A DNA stretch of 64,000 bases, taken from assembly GCA_017654935.2 (NCBI GenBank), contig CM065683.1:2648219-2712218 (forward strand), read 5' to 3'. This document shows positions 43,115 to 55,452 of the stretch, one piece after another (within the stretch, counting starts at the first letter, position 1; every line of letters begins with the position of its first letter). The position numbers and the translations under genes were made by a program. The stretch is from Phymorhynchus buccinoides (lineage: Eukaryota; Mollusca; Gastropoda; Neogastropoda; Raphitomidae). The notes beneath the pieces were generated by a model, which was not told the origin of the DNA, did no database searches, and was given only the letters and a program-made list of their open reading frames with translations.

Positions 43115-43699
43115 TTAAAGGGGCACTCCTTGACGGATGAGTTTTTGTAAGAAAGGCGTCGAGTTCGCCAGAAAGATAGCCTTTTCAAAGGATCGGAACG
43201 TTCATTTTTGCTCTGGTTTCCTAGAAATCCAACCGTCAAAATTGGCGATTCCTTCTTGGCGGAGATGCCCGGAGAGAGTAGCCATTTTTGGATGGTTTGG
43301 GGTGAGGTCACTAGGTCATTGTGGTTGAAGCGTTTTTGTTTTTTTTTTAGTGCCCCCCCCCCCCCAGTAAAGATAAAAAATGCAGCTATTTACTTTGTTG
43401 TTAGCGGACCATCCTTTTTAGCATAAACTGGTATAAAAAATAGTAAAAGAAAAAGAATAGGCACGATAATGTTCGTGCAAACGATTTGGCGGCCTTTAGA
43501 AAAGAGACGGCACACGCCTTCCCTTTTGAGTGAAATAATTTGACTTCCAACACCTCCGCCAAGGAGGGATCGCCGATTTTGACGGTTTGATTTCTAGGAA
43601 ACCGGAGAAAAGTGAGTGTTTCGATCTCTGTAAAAGGTGTTTTCCTGATGATCTCGACGTTTTTCATACACAAACTCATCCGTCAGGGTGCCCCTTTAA
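43115..43699. mobile_element. Foldback element FB-1, copy at first locus (contig C)
   Basis: Same position and arms as 4251-4806, ending CAGGGTGCCCCTTTAA. A C run near 43354 is private to this copy. Confidence 0.83.
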
Positions 43700-43700
43700 G

Positions 43701-43922
43701 TGGCCTTCTACCACTCACATACGATTCGGACGTTGAATTGCGATGAGATTGTGACGATGCGAGTCACGATTCACGCGATGTTCATGTATTGGGTCATGTA
43801 TAGTGAGCGAAAATAGCAGGATCATTTTTAAACGGAGGTATTCCACGTAAATCATGACTCACGTGGCCCTGTCGGATCGCATCCCCATACCATTTTACGC
43901 GAGTGTGGCGCGTCGGCTTAAG
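43701..43922. mobile_element. Foldback element FB-2 without the MITE
   Basis: Counterpart of 4807-5238. It reads TTCATGTATTGGGTCATG through the site (TA at 43787-43788) where contig A carries the 217-bp MITE. This is the empty site. Confidence 0.8.
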
Positions 43923-44461
43923 CCTTTATTGCTAAGGTTCAGTGTGGACAGTTGCAGCCTGGGCATCGTTAGTCCTATTTTTAATTCCAGTTGCAGAAAC
44001 AATGCACCGCAACATAATATGGCTATAGTTTTGGCTGGGTTGTAGTTTTTAAACACCAGTATTACATTGTCACTATGAACATTTTCACTGAAATTGAAAA
44101 GCAACATTCTTGCTGTTCTCAAGGAGAAAAGGCATAGGGGTAGGATCAGCCTAAGTGTATTGACATTTGTCATGCAACTGAAAGAACCGAAACTTTAAGA
44201 ATGATGAGTGTCGTAAGCATGAAAGGGGTGTCTAAATTACAACGAACTTTACCCATTCATTTTACAAATTTGTTTTTAAAAGTTCTAATTCACATAATAA
44301 TTTTTTTTCTTATTAATTTTATAAATCGGGACAATGCTTTTCAAAGATTGAGATTAAGCAATCTAAATACTTTTAAAAAAAAATTCAAATGTAGCTTTAG
44401 AGTTAGTTCAGCTTAAGAATTGGACTTTGTTTTGATTTTTTTAAAAATTGACAATAATGTT

Positions 44462-44580
44462 TCACAATTACGCCCGGCCAAAGAACGATCGACTGTATGA
44501 CTGAGAAAGCAAAATGCGGCTACTGCCGTTCTTTTCGGTTACAAAATGATCGGGGTTCTTGGCCAGTGCGTTAATTGTGA
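44462..44580. mobile_element. Degenerate hairpin MITE
   Basis: Counterpart of 5710-5813. The arms are recognisable (TTCACAATTACGCC and GTTAATTGTGAATAT) but carry indels and a longer centre. Confidence 0.6.
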
Positions 44581-44639
44581 ATATTGCCAAAATGTTCTCT
44601 TTATGTTTAAGGTCGGCCTCTCGTTTAACAATGACTGGC

Positions 44640-45175
44640 TACAGTCCCTGTGTCCATCATCAACCCCACCAGAACAGTGAATCTTCACTGCTGAAGACCC
44701 ACACAGCATTCCCCCATGGCACAGCCCTCGTCAACATCATCCCACCAGAACAGGAATCGTCACTGCTGAAGAACCTCAACAAATTACCAATGGACCAAGC
44801 CCTGTCACCATCATCCACATCATCAACAAGCAATCTTCACTGCTGATAGACCCTCAACAGTCCCACCATGGCCCAGCCCTGTCAACCATCACCCCACCAG
44901 CAAAACAGGTAATCGTCAACTGCTGAAGACCTAGACTCAACAACATTCCCAGCATGGGCATTCAACTCCATGGGCCCCGCCCAGCCCTGTCACCATCATC
45001 CGCACCATAACAGGAATCGTCACTGCTGAAGACCATCAACATTCCCCCATGGCCCAGCCCTGTCACCATCACCCCACCAGAACAGGAATCTTCACTGCTG
45101 AAGACCCTCAACATTCCCCCCTGGCCCAGCCCTGTCACCATCACCCCATCATCCTCAGGAATCGTCACTGCTGCC
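44640..45175. repeat. 102-bp minisatellite, contig C version
   Basis: The same ACAGGAATCGTCACTGCTGA and CCCCATGGCCCAGCCCTGTC units, fewer and with many indels, so no frame runs through. The flanks match those of 5865-6572. Confidence 0.8.
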
Positions 45176-45834
45176 AGGCCGGGTCCATTTCATTGACTTC
45201 TCACCTATGAAAGGTAGGTCAACCGGGTTATATTCACATTTAGTTACAACCATGAACGCTTCAGTTGAATGGGATCAAGATTTCAAACTGTATTGTTATT
45301 TGCGAAAAAGGCAATCTTTTGCGCTAAGCAGTAATGGAGAAGAAATGTGAATAATTCCAGTTAGCAATTTGCACAAAGGTCCTTTAGCACATTATAGAAT
45401 GTGCACGCACATGTTATGATAAATTTAAAAAACCTCTTGTAGGACTGCACACAATTTTTAGACCAGCTACTTTGTAAAAACACATTATGACTAGCTTGCT
45501 GCACACGTTCTGTTACAATTTTAAAATATATTTTGTTTAATTCTTGACTGTTGCACATTTTCAGTGAATTGTGGTGGGTTTTTTTTTATTATTAAAAAGG
45601 ACTAAACATTTCACACCAACGGACAACATATTAATATTTGTAGCTATCCAGACATGGCTTATATATTTAGACAATGTAAAAATAGCAAAAACTTCGTTTT
45701 GATTTGCAGACACCCAGTCTACAGTGTGGCTGAAGTGTTTTGAAGTTTTTTCAGGTCCTAAATTTTTTTGTTTTAATTTTTTTTGGGCCAATAATTTTCA
45801 CAAGTCATTGAAACTGAAAATGATCCGAACGCGT
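45176..45834. other. Counterpart of 6573-7194
   Basis: It leads into AACTGAAAATGATCCGAACG without the GTTGTCTG junction, that is, the unduplicated left boundary of the 4.33-kb unit. Confidence 0.7.
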
Positions 45835-46559
45835 TTGCATTGTATTGTTGTGGCAACTACTTTCACTTCACTTTGCTAGGCGAATCGGTGCCATAAATAA
45901 CTTTGGTAAAAGGGAGTGTAATTATGAGAAGTTCCTTCCCCCTTATTCATTTCATTAGTCCCTCTCTCTTAGCCTCACTATTTCATATTTGTTTTATGGG
46001 TGCAGCAGATTGGGGCAGTGTTGAGGGAAATGGGGGCAGGTTGTTGTGGGTGATGTAGTTCAAGGCGAAATCGCAAAGTTTGCGGATGTTTGTCAAAATG
46101 TATTCTATCTCGTAAAATATATTGGGTTAGGTGATATGATGAAAAAAGAAGAAAAAGAAACAGTGCTGTTCCAGTTGAGGGTGAAGTCTTCTGGTCTTTG
46201 TCAAAATGGATGCAATGGGTGATTTTGTTATCTGCGAGGAACGCAGGAAATATTAGGCAATCAAATGAATCAACCAAGTATCGCTAGTCATTCATTATGG
46301 AAAATCCACATGGAGAGAGAGAGGAGAGAGAGAGGGACATACTTATTTACCCAAGGTAATGAGATAAGCAATTTACAGCTTTTTTACACTCAGCAATAAG
46401 AGGGTAGAGAGAGAGAAGAGAGAGAAAATGTGAATGCGAATGCAAAATGTTTTATTGCGTTAAAGCCTTAAGCTCTAGTAGCAATTCGGTTTGGTCCAAA
46501 ACACACCAACAAATGTTTAGCAATGGACAATTGCAGTTAGACAACCGACCTGAAACTTC

Positions 46560-47690
46560 GACAGAGCGGAACAGTTAGACAACGAGCGAGAGAGGGGTTT
46601 GCTGGGACGCGAGCGAGAGAGAGAGAGAGTCATGATGGAGCTACGTAGAGAGAAGACCTAGTGCAAGTCGAGAGAACAGAGGGGAGAGAGAGAGAAGAGA
46701 GAGAGAACGAACGAACGAACCTTTTTTTTTTATTGAGGGAAAAGAATAAGCACTATTCAGGCTTGTTTGCATCCAGCCCTCATAAAAAAAATGAAAAAGG
46801 AGAAGAAAAAACAATAACCACCATTAACAATAAATGGAACATTTTAAAAAAAGAATGAAAGTGAAAAAAAGCATGCACATACAAAATTCATCATATAGTA
46901 TAAGCCAACTGTCCGTGTGTGTGTGTGTGTGTGTAGTGTTGTGTGTGTGTGTGTGTGTGTGTCTTGTGTGTGTGTGTTGTGTGTGTCTGAAACACGAAAC
47001 CGGGCCCTATAACTCCGCCGTTTTTCGACCGACCGAATCGCTTCACAATTTGCTGTGAGAGCCCTAACGGGGCGATGGCAACGGCAACCGAGGCGGCCGT
47101 GTTCATTTGCGCGGTTCGGCAAATGCGCGAAACGCGCATCCGCCGGCTTCTCGGCGCCCGTATCTCCGGTGTTTCTGCCACCGATTGCCTTCGAATCTCA
47201 CGGCAGAAAAAGATCACCGGGGACGGTGACTATCCGTGTACCAACCCGGAAGCGAATCGGTTCAAAAACGCGCGCGCTATACGACTCCGCCGTTTCTTAA
47301 CCGAATCGCTTCAAAATTTGCTGTACTCAGCGTTACCAGTACTTGGCGTTACCATTACTAGGCGTTACCGTTACTAGGTGTTACTCGGGGACTCGGAGTT
47401 GCGCTACGTACTTAGCAAATAACCATGAAAAAAACATCAAAAACACATTGAAATTAAAGTTAACCCATTAGAAGCACGCACACACACACGCACGCACGTT
47501 ACAAATGCACGCACGCACACGACAGACACGACACACGCACACGCACGCACGCAACACACACACACACACAACACACACATTTATCTCCCCTCTCTCTCTC
47601 TCCCTCCCTCCCCTCTTCTGTCTCTCTCTTTTACACACACACACACACAAGAGAGAGAGAGAGAGGGAGGGGGGGGGGGGAATGAAATAT
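46560..47690. mobile_element. ~1.1-kb insertion in a GA microsatellite
   Basis: Compared with the other units, sequence between TTAGACAACCGACC and AATGAAATATTATTTACCCA is replaced by about 1.1 kb. It carries a TTTTTTTTATTGAGGGAAAA tail-like repeat (46723-46785), an inverted R1 element, and CA/GA microsatellites at its right side. Flanking GA tracts hide the exact ends. Confidence 0.75.
46985..47410 (-). mobile_element. Dispersed repeat family R1, inverted copy
   Basis: Reverse complement of the family at 2330-2785, with the 16-bp TAACGCC(A/T)AGTA repeats of the 912-1010 type at its far end (47325-47400) and TAGCGCAAC as its 5' start. This copy shows that the 16-bp repeat and the body form one element of about 430 bases. 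A TG tract at 46914-46986 marks its 3' end. Confidence 0.75.
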
Positions 47691-48185
47691 TATTTACCCA
47701 AAGGTAATGAGATAACGCAATTTACAGCTTTTTTACACTCAGCACCTAAGAGGGTAGAGAGAGAGAGAGAGAGAGAAGGATGAAAATGCGAATGCAAAAT
47801 GTTTTATTGCGTTAAAGCTTTAAGCTCTATTAGCTGTTCGGTTTGGTCCAAAACACAACATAATTTGTTTTTAAACAATGGACAATTGCAGTTAGACAAC
47901 CGACCGCGGAAAGTTCTGACAGAGAGAGTTAGAGAGAGAGAGAGACGAGAGGGAGAGAGGGAGAGATGAAGAGATGAGACGAGAGAGAGTAGTATTTGAT
48001 GGGAGAATAATAGGTGGAACATTCTAGTTGAAGTTAAATGAAGTAAGAGACAAGTAGAGAGATAACCACGAGATAATTAACAATACAAGGGTAGTGATCA
48101 GAAAATAAAACAGCAGACACCTAGTAACAGAAAACATATTTCACATCAACAAGTCAACAATAGAAAAAATGTTAGTAGTCTTAAA

Positions 48186-48300
48186 TGTTTCGAGTAATTC
48201 TTTTTAAGAACTTTTTTAAAGGCTGGGTTTGAGGGATATGATTTTAAGGATGATGATAAATTGTTCCATGCACTACAAAAAAAGAAGGTTTGAATAGATT
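48186..48300 (-). mobile_element. LINE C-terminal remnant, minus strand, partly deleted (contig C)
   Basis: Counterpart of 8750-8880. The segment encoding the SGRTAWNN part is shortened (CCATGCACTACAAAAAAAGA). Confidence 0.55.
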
Positions 48301-48429
48301 ATTGTGTGCGCCTGTGTGTGGGTTTGTGTGTTTGCGTGCATGTGCCCGTGTTAAGAGGTTTTTTTTAATTGGGCTTTTCTGCCAAAATAGGTGTTGAGGT
48401 GGGTGAGGGTAGCGTGTGACAACATCGAT

Positions 48430-48715
48430 TTATTTAGAACAAGAAACAATGTTCCAAGTGATTCGAATCTGAATCGTGCACATAGAACGTAGAGAGAGAG
48501 AGAGACGGATGAGGGGAGAGAGAGAGAGAGTTAGAGAGAGAGAGAGATGAGAGAGAGAGAGGGCGAGAGAGGTGAGAGGCAGGGATGAGAGTATTGACGC
48601 AGAGTTGGAGCCCATTGAAAGGGTTTTTGGCTGGGCTGGGGTCTAATCTGTGTGTGGTGTGTGTCTGTGTGTTGTGTGTGTGTGTGTGTGTGTGTGTTGT
48701 GTGTGTGTGTGGATC
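48430..48715. repeat. GA and TG microsatellites, interrupted
   Basis: GA-rich stretch to about 48590 with many interruptions, then the GGTTTTTGGCTGGG motif and a TG tract broken by TTGTG steps (48648-48710). Confidence 0.9.
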
Positions 48716-48839
48716 TGTGTGCTAAAACTTACTCTATGCTCTTCTGCCAGTCTCGCACCAATCGTTCAATTGTCTCCCTTCTCTCTTTCCAGCTAGTATC
48801 AGAGACAGTCAACTGTTGTCCTCAAGTAAATGTTACAAA

Positions 48840-50160
48840 TGCTTTGATTTGGATCCCACCCCACTCTCTCTTTTCTAACATCTTCTGCCATCAATCACCA
48901 CCATCGTCAGTTCTTTAATGTCAGGCGTCTTCCTTTCTGCTTTAAAATGTGCTCGTGTGAAGCACTTTCTCAAGAGAAAACACCCAATCTGGTTCCCAGT
49001 AATCTGGCAAAAAGGCAACTACAGACCTGCATCACATATTTCTGGAGAAAGCTTTTCTGATACAACTGAACGATCATCTCTCTTCAAACAATGTCCATCC
49101 TTATCAGTCTGCCTACAGAGTTAACCACAGTACTTGAAACTGATCTTGTTCAGATAGTGAATTGCTTTGAATGCTGGCAGAACATATCTTTACTGGCATT
49201 TCTTAATTGGTCTGCTGCCTTTGATATAGACCTCCCTATCTTTCTCTCTCGTCTTGAACACGTGTGGAATTAACAGACCAGCTCTCGCTTTTCTTACGTT
49301 TCTGATTGCGTTAAGTCCTCATTATTGGTGATCACTTCTAGCCAATATTATCGACCAGCATAACATGTAACACAACTGCAGAACAGTACAACTAACGGAG
49401 ATCAAAATTCCATTCTTCCAGAAATGGGCAGCTATTATTCCGACATCCACAAATGGATGATTCAAGATAAACTTCAGTTGCAACGAGCGTACTAGCCCCT
49501 GTCTCAGTGGAGTCAATCCAACTTGGCGGCATCATCCCTCTCCCTGACTCTGTGTCACTCTGGACAACACACTTTCTATGCATAATCTCCTGACTCTGAC
49601 CTGTCGGTCCTGTTAGCATCAGATCCATCGTATTGGCTACATTCGTAAATACCAATCGGACGAAGCCACAGCTATATTATTTCCCTCTGACATCCTATCT
49701 TGTCTTGACTTTGTAATGCTATTCTTTCCGCCTTACCCGTTTCTGTTCTCTCTTTGTCTACAGCACATTCAAAATGCAACAGCTCGTATTGTCCTTAGGA
49801 AGAAAAGGACTGATCGTGTTAGCTCTCCCCTCTCTGCACTTATTGTCTGTTAAAGGTAGAATTGAACACAAACTTAACACCCCTTGCTATAAATATCATG
49901 CTGTTCTCCTATCGCTTCGTCAGTATTACCATGTACCAGTCCGCTCGCCTGTTACGTTCAGTTTCAGACCCATTTCCCTTCAGATCCCTGGACCTGTATA
50001 AACTTTCAACTGCTGGTCGACGCTCTTTTGCTGTATTTGTTTAGGACCAACCGCATAGAACAAAACAACAGGGCGTTGAATGGAACGCCCTACTTCCAGA
50101 AACCATTCAGGCCCCTTCTGCTAAGAACTTCTTCAGAAGGCTGCTGGCAGAGCACTAAAG
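48840..50160 (+). mobile_element. LINE (CR1/L2-like) RT and C-terminal remnant (contig C)
   Basis: Collinear with the contig A remnants but with small deletions of its own, for example near 49005 (TGGCAAAAAGGCAACTAC), 49150 and 49553. Readable pieces include NYRPAS, CFECWQNISLLAFLNWSAAF and RIVLRKK. The catalytic box is destroyed as in the other copies. Confidence 0.83.
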
Positions 50161-50284
50161 CAAGGGTCAGACCCAGGGGGTAGGCAGTGGTTGGGCCGGC
50201 ATCATGAGGGATGAACGGTACGCGCTGAACGGTCCTTGTTCTGGCCGGTTGTCTGGCTGTCTACAAACCAACACCCCTCCCCAC

Positions 50285-51115
50285 TCTCTCTCCTTCATCG
50301 CTCTCTCTATCTCTCTCCTTCTCTCTATCTTCTCTCTCTCCTCTCTATCATGACTACTTCGCTCTTTCTTATGCAATCTATAAATAAAAAAAAGAGATCC
50401 TGATATAAGCGAGAGGTAAAAAGAAAATAAATAAAAAAGAAAGAGATAAGAGAAGAGAGAGAAAAAAACATAAAAAATAAAATAAGAAGATATAGAGAGA
50501 AGAGATCTATAGAGAGATAGAGAGAGAGAGAGAATAAGATCCCCTTCGATAAAAAAAGAGAAAAAGAAAAGAGAAGAGAGAAAAGAAAAAAAAAAAAAAT
50601 AAAAAAATAAATAAAAAAATACAAAGAGAAAAAAGTAAAAAAAAATAAATAAAAAAAAAAAAAAAATAAATATAGATTAAAAAAAAAAAACTAAAAAAAT
50701 AAGAACACGATAAATAAAAGTGATGAAAAGCATTATTATTCCTGTATTGGTAGGTTTTGTGGGACCTCGTTCTTTAATCTCTCTGTATCTGTGTTCTTGA
50801 TAAAAATCGCTCGCTTGAAAAATGCTCTCTCTTTTTCTTTATCTCTCTCTCTAATAAAATAAGATCTCTGTTCCTTGCTCCTTGCTTTGATATAAATAAA
50901 TTAAGCTCATCCTATGGCTCTAAGATAAAATCTCTCTCATAAGCTCTGTCTCTTTCGCCTCTTTCTTTAATCTCTATGAAATAATAATTTATCGCATTTA
51001 CCTAAAATAAATGGCTAAATAAGGACATCTATCTCTCTCTCCTCTCTCTAAGTCTTTAATAGATAATAGCCCGAATGTTAATAAAAGCTAGCTATTGTTT
51101 TTCTTTAAAAAAAAA
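50285..51115. repeat. ~830-bp degenerate low-complexity block
   Basis: It replaces the 60-90-base CT tract of other copies. It is a patchwork of CTCTC, GAGAGA, AAATAAAAAAA and AAAATAAATA. Both edges return at once to the normal unit sequence. It looks more like a badly resolved microsatellite than a normal insertion. Confidence 0.8.
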
Positions 51116-51185
51116 ATCCTTCGCCCTTTTAAATAAAAATAATGGTTAAAAAAATGACTGAAACTAGTTGGAAGAATAAGAAGAA

Positions 51186-51765
51186 ACCCTGTTAGCATCA
51201 GAACCGTTGTATTGGCTACATTCCTATCCGAGGAAGCCACAGCTATATTTTATTATTTCCCTCATCCTATCTTGTCTTGACTTTGTGATGCTATTCTTTC
51301 CGCCTTACCCGTTTCTGTTCTCTCTTTGTCTACAGCACATTCAAAATGCAACAGCTCGTCTTGTCCTTAGGAAGAAAAGGTTTGATGGTGTTAGTTTTTA
51401 CGCTCTCTGCATTATTGTCTGTTAAAGGTACTAATTGAAACACAAACTTGACACTCCCTGCTACATGTATAAATATCGTGCTGCTTCTCCTATACTTCGT
51501 CAGTATTACCATTTACCTGTCCGATCGACCTGTTTACGTTCAGTTTCAGACCCATTCCCTTCAGATCCCTAGACCCGTATAAACTTTCAACTGCTGGTCG
51601 ACGCTCTTTTGCTGTATATTTGTTTAGGACCAACCGCATAGAACAAAACAAACAGGGCGTTGAATGGAACGCGCCTACTGCCAGAAAAGTTGGGGGGTGT
51701 GTGGGGGTCATTCAGGCCCCTTCTGATTAAGACCTTCAGAAGGCTGCTGGCAGAGCATTAAAGCC
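51186..51765 (+). mobile_element. Second LINE C-terminal remnant (contig C)
   Basis: ISLILSCLDFVMLFFPPYPF, then LQHIQNATARLVLRKKRF. It carries a GTTGGGGGGTGTGTGGGGGT insertion near 51690 that is absent elsewhere. Confidence 0.83.
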
Positions 51766-51879
51766 TTCAGACCCAAGGGTAGGCAAGTTGGTTGGGCCGG
51801 CATTCATGTAGCTGGTGTACCGCTGTGAACGGTCCTTGTATGGACGGTTGTCTTGGCTGTCTAGCCACCAAAACACACC

Positions 51880-52040
51880 CCTCGTTCTCTCTCTCTATCT
51901 CTCTCTCTCTCTCGCTCTATCTTTCTATATCTCATCTCTCTCTCTCTTCCTCTTTCCTCTTTCTCTCTATTTCTCTCTCATTAATCTCTCTCTCTACTCT
52001 CTCTTTTTCTATTTATATTTCTGATTGTTAAGTTCTCTCT
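51880..52040. repeat. Interrupted CT-rich tract
   Basis: Counterpart of 20184-20310, heavily interrupted by TAT and ATTA. Confidence 0.9.
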
Positions 52041-52404
52041 CTCTCAGAGTTTCTTTCCTTATTATTTTCAAGAGAGGATTTATTCCCCCATTGAATACGC
52101 TGGCCTTCTCTCTTCTTCCCCCTTTTAAGTTGTAATAATGGTCAAAAATGACCTTGTCAACATTTGGAAGAAGTGAGAAGACAAACTGCTTCTGTCCCTT
52201 CGTTAGCGACCAACCCTCTCCACCTTCAAAACGAACTCTAAAAATCCAAAAATGAAGCACACACTTTCTCTCTTGTTCTAGGTTTGTTTCTTTTCGCATG
52301 TTTCTTTGTCAAATGTGTGGGGGCTATTTTCCATTCTTCTGTGTATAGTGTTTTTGTTTGTATGTTATATGTTATTTTATATACCTTAATGTGCGTGTGT
52401 GTGT

Positions 52405-53750
52405 CAGATTTTCCTGACTCAAGCATGTCAGTCGTATCTTGACTATTGCATCGCTCTTCTTTCTGACCTACCTGTTTCTTCTCTTTCTTGTCTCCAGCGA
52501 GTTCAAAATACGGCTGCACGGCTTGTTCTTTAAAAAAAAGAGTTCGATGATATCGGCCCTCTTCTCCACTCTCTGTACTGGCTACCAGTCGTTGGTAGAA
52601 TTGAATACCAACTGAACACCCTCTGCTATCCATCTATCCATCAGGCTGCTCCCTCTTCTCCACTCTTGTGTACCGGCTACCAGTCATAGGTAGAATTGAA
52701 TACCACCTGAACACCCTTTGCTATAAATCTATCCATCAGGCTGCTCCCTCTTCTCCACTCTCCGTACCGGCTACCAGTCGTTGGTAGAATTGAATACCAA
52801 CTGAACACCCTCTGCTATAACATCTATCCATCAGGCTGCTCCCTCTTCTCCACTCTCCGTACCGGCTACCAGTCGTAGGTAGAATTGAATACCACCTGAA
52901 CACCCTCTGCTATACATCTATCCATCAGGCTGCTCCCTCTTCTCCACTCTCTGTACTGGCTACCAGTCGTTGGTAGAATTGAATGCCAACTGAACACCCT
53001 CTGCTATACATCTATCCATCAGGCTGCTCCCTCTTCTCCACTCTCTGTACCGGCTACCAGTCGTTGGTAGAATTGAATACCACCTGAACACCCTTTGCTA
53101 TCCATCTATCCATCAGGCTGCTCCCTCTTCTCCACTCTCCGTACCGGCTACCAGTCGTTGGTAGAATTGAATACCACCTGAACACCCTCTGCTATCCATC
53201 TATCCATCAGGCTGCTCCCTCTTCTCCACTCTCTGTACTGGCTACCAGTCGTTGGTAGAATTGAATACCAACTGAACACCCTCTGCTATCTAATCTATCC
53301 ATCAGGCTGCTCCCTCTTCTCCACTCTCTGTACCGGCTACCAGTCGTTGGTAGAATTGAATACCAACTGAACACCCTGCTATAAATCTATCCATCAGGCT
53401 GCTCCCTCTTCTCCACTCTCCGTACCGGCTACCAGTCGTTGGTAGAATTGAATACCAACTGAACACACTCTGCTATAAAATCTATCCATCAGGCTGCTCC
53501 CTCTTATCTCTTTGACAGTATTACCATCTGTACAAGCCAGCTCGCCCGCCACGTTCAACTTCATATTCTCTTTCCCTTCATAATAGCCCTAGGCATAAAC
53601 TTTCATCTGTTGTTCGGCATTCTTTTGATTTTTCAGGATGCTCTGCCTCTAAAAACCATGATCTCCTCTCCCCCCGTCATCAACCCACCCTCTCTATCTT
53701 AAAAAAATAAACCTGAAAACCCACCTGTTCCCATGTGATTGCAATCTGCA
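52405..53750 (+). mobile_element. LINE C-terminal remnant containing a satellite (contig C)
   Basis: Counterpart of 20600-21880, with the same left and right LINE pieces around the array. Confidence 0.85.
52553..53500. repeat. 94-bp LINE-derived satellite, ~10 copies (contig C)
   Basis: CAGGCTGCT at 52642, 52737, 52832, 52926, 53020, 53114, 53208, 53303, 53395 and 53490. It has ACCACCTGAACACC and TGTACTGG variants, and no GCTACCTC units. Confidence 0.95.
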
Positions 53751-54425
53751 ATATCTCCTTTTCCCCTCTCAATGCTGCTTGGTGTTTTTGTTTTGAAAGC
53801 ACTTCGATTTGATTTAATCAAGATTAAGCGCCTTTTGGTATGTTGTTGCTAGAGACTGAACAAACCCTTTATTATTCAATGGTTGAGGTTTTAGGCCAAG
53901 CCCATCTTCCAATCTGTCCGAGAGAGAGAGAGAGAGAGAGAGGAGAGGTTGGGAGAGAGAGAGAGAGAGAGAAACACATATAGAGAGAGAGAGAGATAGA
54001 CAACAGAGATTGGAGAGAAAGCGAGAGAGAGAGAGAGAGAGAGAGAGCGAGTGGAAGCATAGATAGTGTGGCTGGCTGGTCATTCTCTGTGTGTGTGTTG
54101 TGTGTGGAGTCATGTGTGTGTGTGTAGTGAGGTGTGTGTGAGTGTGTGTGGATGGCGTAAGTGGACCGAAGCAGGGGCGCGTGGGGCGCGTTCGCGATGC
54201 GCTTGGGGCGTTTCTTTAGTTGAGTCACTCGTAAATAATGTGGGTGCGGGGGGGAGGGGGGGGGGTCATGGGGGATAGGAAGAGAGAGCAGAGTTCAGAC
54301 GATAAAAACGCTTATCCTGTTCAGTTTACTTATTGATTCGCTTGCAATAAAGGTGGGGGGGGGGGTGGGGGGGGGGTGGAAGGCGGGGGGGAAGGGGGGG
54401 GGGGGGGGGGCGGTTGGAATGGCAA
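53745..54425. other. ~680-bp segment absent from contigs A and B
   Basis: After CATGTGATTGCAATC, contig C continues with AAAGCACTTCGATTTGATTT and GATTAAGCGCCTTTTGG, which resembles the 3' end of CR1/L2-type LINEs, then GA, TG and G-rich tracts, and returns at AAAACGAAAGTTCAAAGTGC. A and B pass directly across. The LINE-like end suggests that A and B suffered a deletion, not that C gained all of it. Confidence 0.7.
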
Positions 54426-55270
54426 AACGAAAGTTCAAAGTGCAGTAAATACAAAAACGAATCCCTCTTCTTCATGGAAACCAAATCCCTTCGCGTGCAT
54501 TGAATTGTTGTCATGACACCATAAACTACGTGGCGCAGATAGACAGAGAGGGAAGGCGGGGGTAGGGCGGTTGGATTTAGCACCCATTGACGCAGCATCA
54601 CGTCAGAACCCACTGAACGGGTTCTGACTTTGCTGGGTCTGTCTCGCCCATTCATATGGAAGCGAAAGCGTGTCCTGGGTGTAACAGTTGTGACTAAATC
54701 TTCGATTGTCCGGAATGATCCGAAAGCGATGTCCCAGTTGTTCGTTAGGCCCGCTTTCTGTTGTGGTTTCTTGAGGAATACGTAGTTTTTTTTTAGATTT
54801 CTTTTTGTCGGTCAGATTGTGTTGCACACTTTTTGGGTGGATAACTCTTGTGCAGATATTCACAGAGTGTCCCTTGGTGGGTGGATATTATGCGTTTGTT
54901 TTCTGGCGGCAAATTTCTTCCTAGGTGTCCTTTGGTAAAGAGGATGCACGTGAAAGGAATGTTCCTTGGTTTGCGAGCAGGACATTTTCTCTCTCTCTCT
55001 GCTCAGTGGACATGGCTCAAAATAATAACCCTCCCTCGCCGCTCCCCCTCCCATCCCCCGTCAAAATGAAGAAAATAATGTCAAATGAAAATTGGGAAAT
55101 TAATAAGGTAATAAATGAAGAATGAACTGGGAAGATCAGTAACCTGGGCTTTACCATGATATATGCAAACTGAAAATGACCTGAAGGAATTTTAGAAACA
55201 CGGACGAGGCACTATGGATGTGCAAAACTGGAACGACCAAATAACAGGCTTCATTTCTGACTGAAGGCAA
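54426..55270. other. Counterpart of 21881-22770
   Basis: Collinear non-repetitive sequence. No gene seen. Confidence 0.5.
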
Positions 55271-55289
55271 GTGGAAAGGAAAGAAAGGA

Positions 55290-55352
55290 AACCAGAGAGA
55301 GAGAGAGTAGAGAGAGAGCGAGAGAGAGGAGAGAGAGAGAGAGAGAGAGATT
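55290..55352. repeat. Interrupted (GA)n microsatellite
   Basis: Counterpart of 22772-22831, interrupted by TAGAG and GCGAG. Confidence 0.94.
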
Positions 55353-55452
55353 TAATACAGTTTAGTTAAATAAAAAGGTGACATTAACTGTAGCGCCATG
55401 TATTTTTTGACATTCTTGTTTGCTCGTTGCATCTCAACCAACAAGAGGGGAG

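Larger units (their letters stand above)
45835..51856 (+). repeat. Single 4.33-kb unit with insertions (contig C)
   Basis: Bounded by the unique left flank and, on the right, by GGTTGTCTTGGCTGTCTAGC, the unique right flank, so only one unit is present. It lacks the equivalent of about 7221-7497 and has two large expansions (46560-47690 and 50285-51115). It represents the single-copy state of the array in contig A. Confidence 0.9.
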
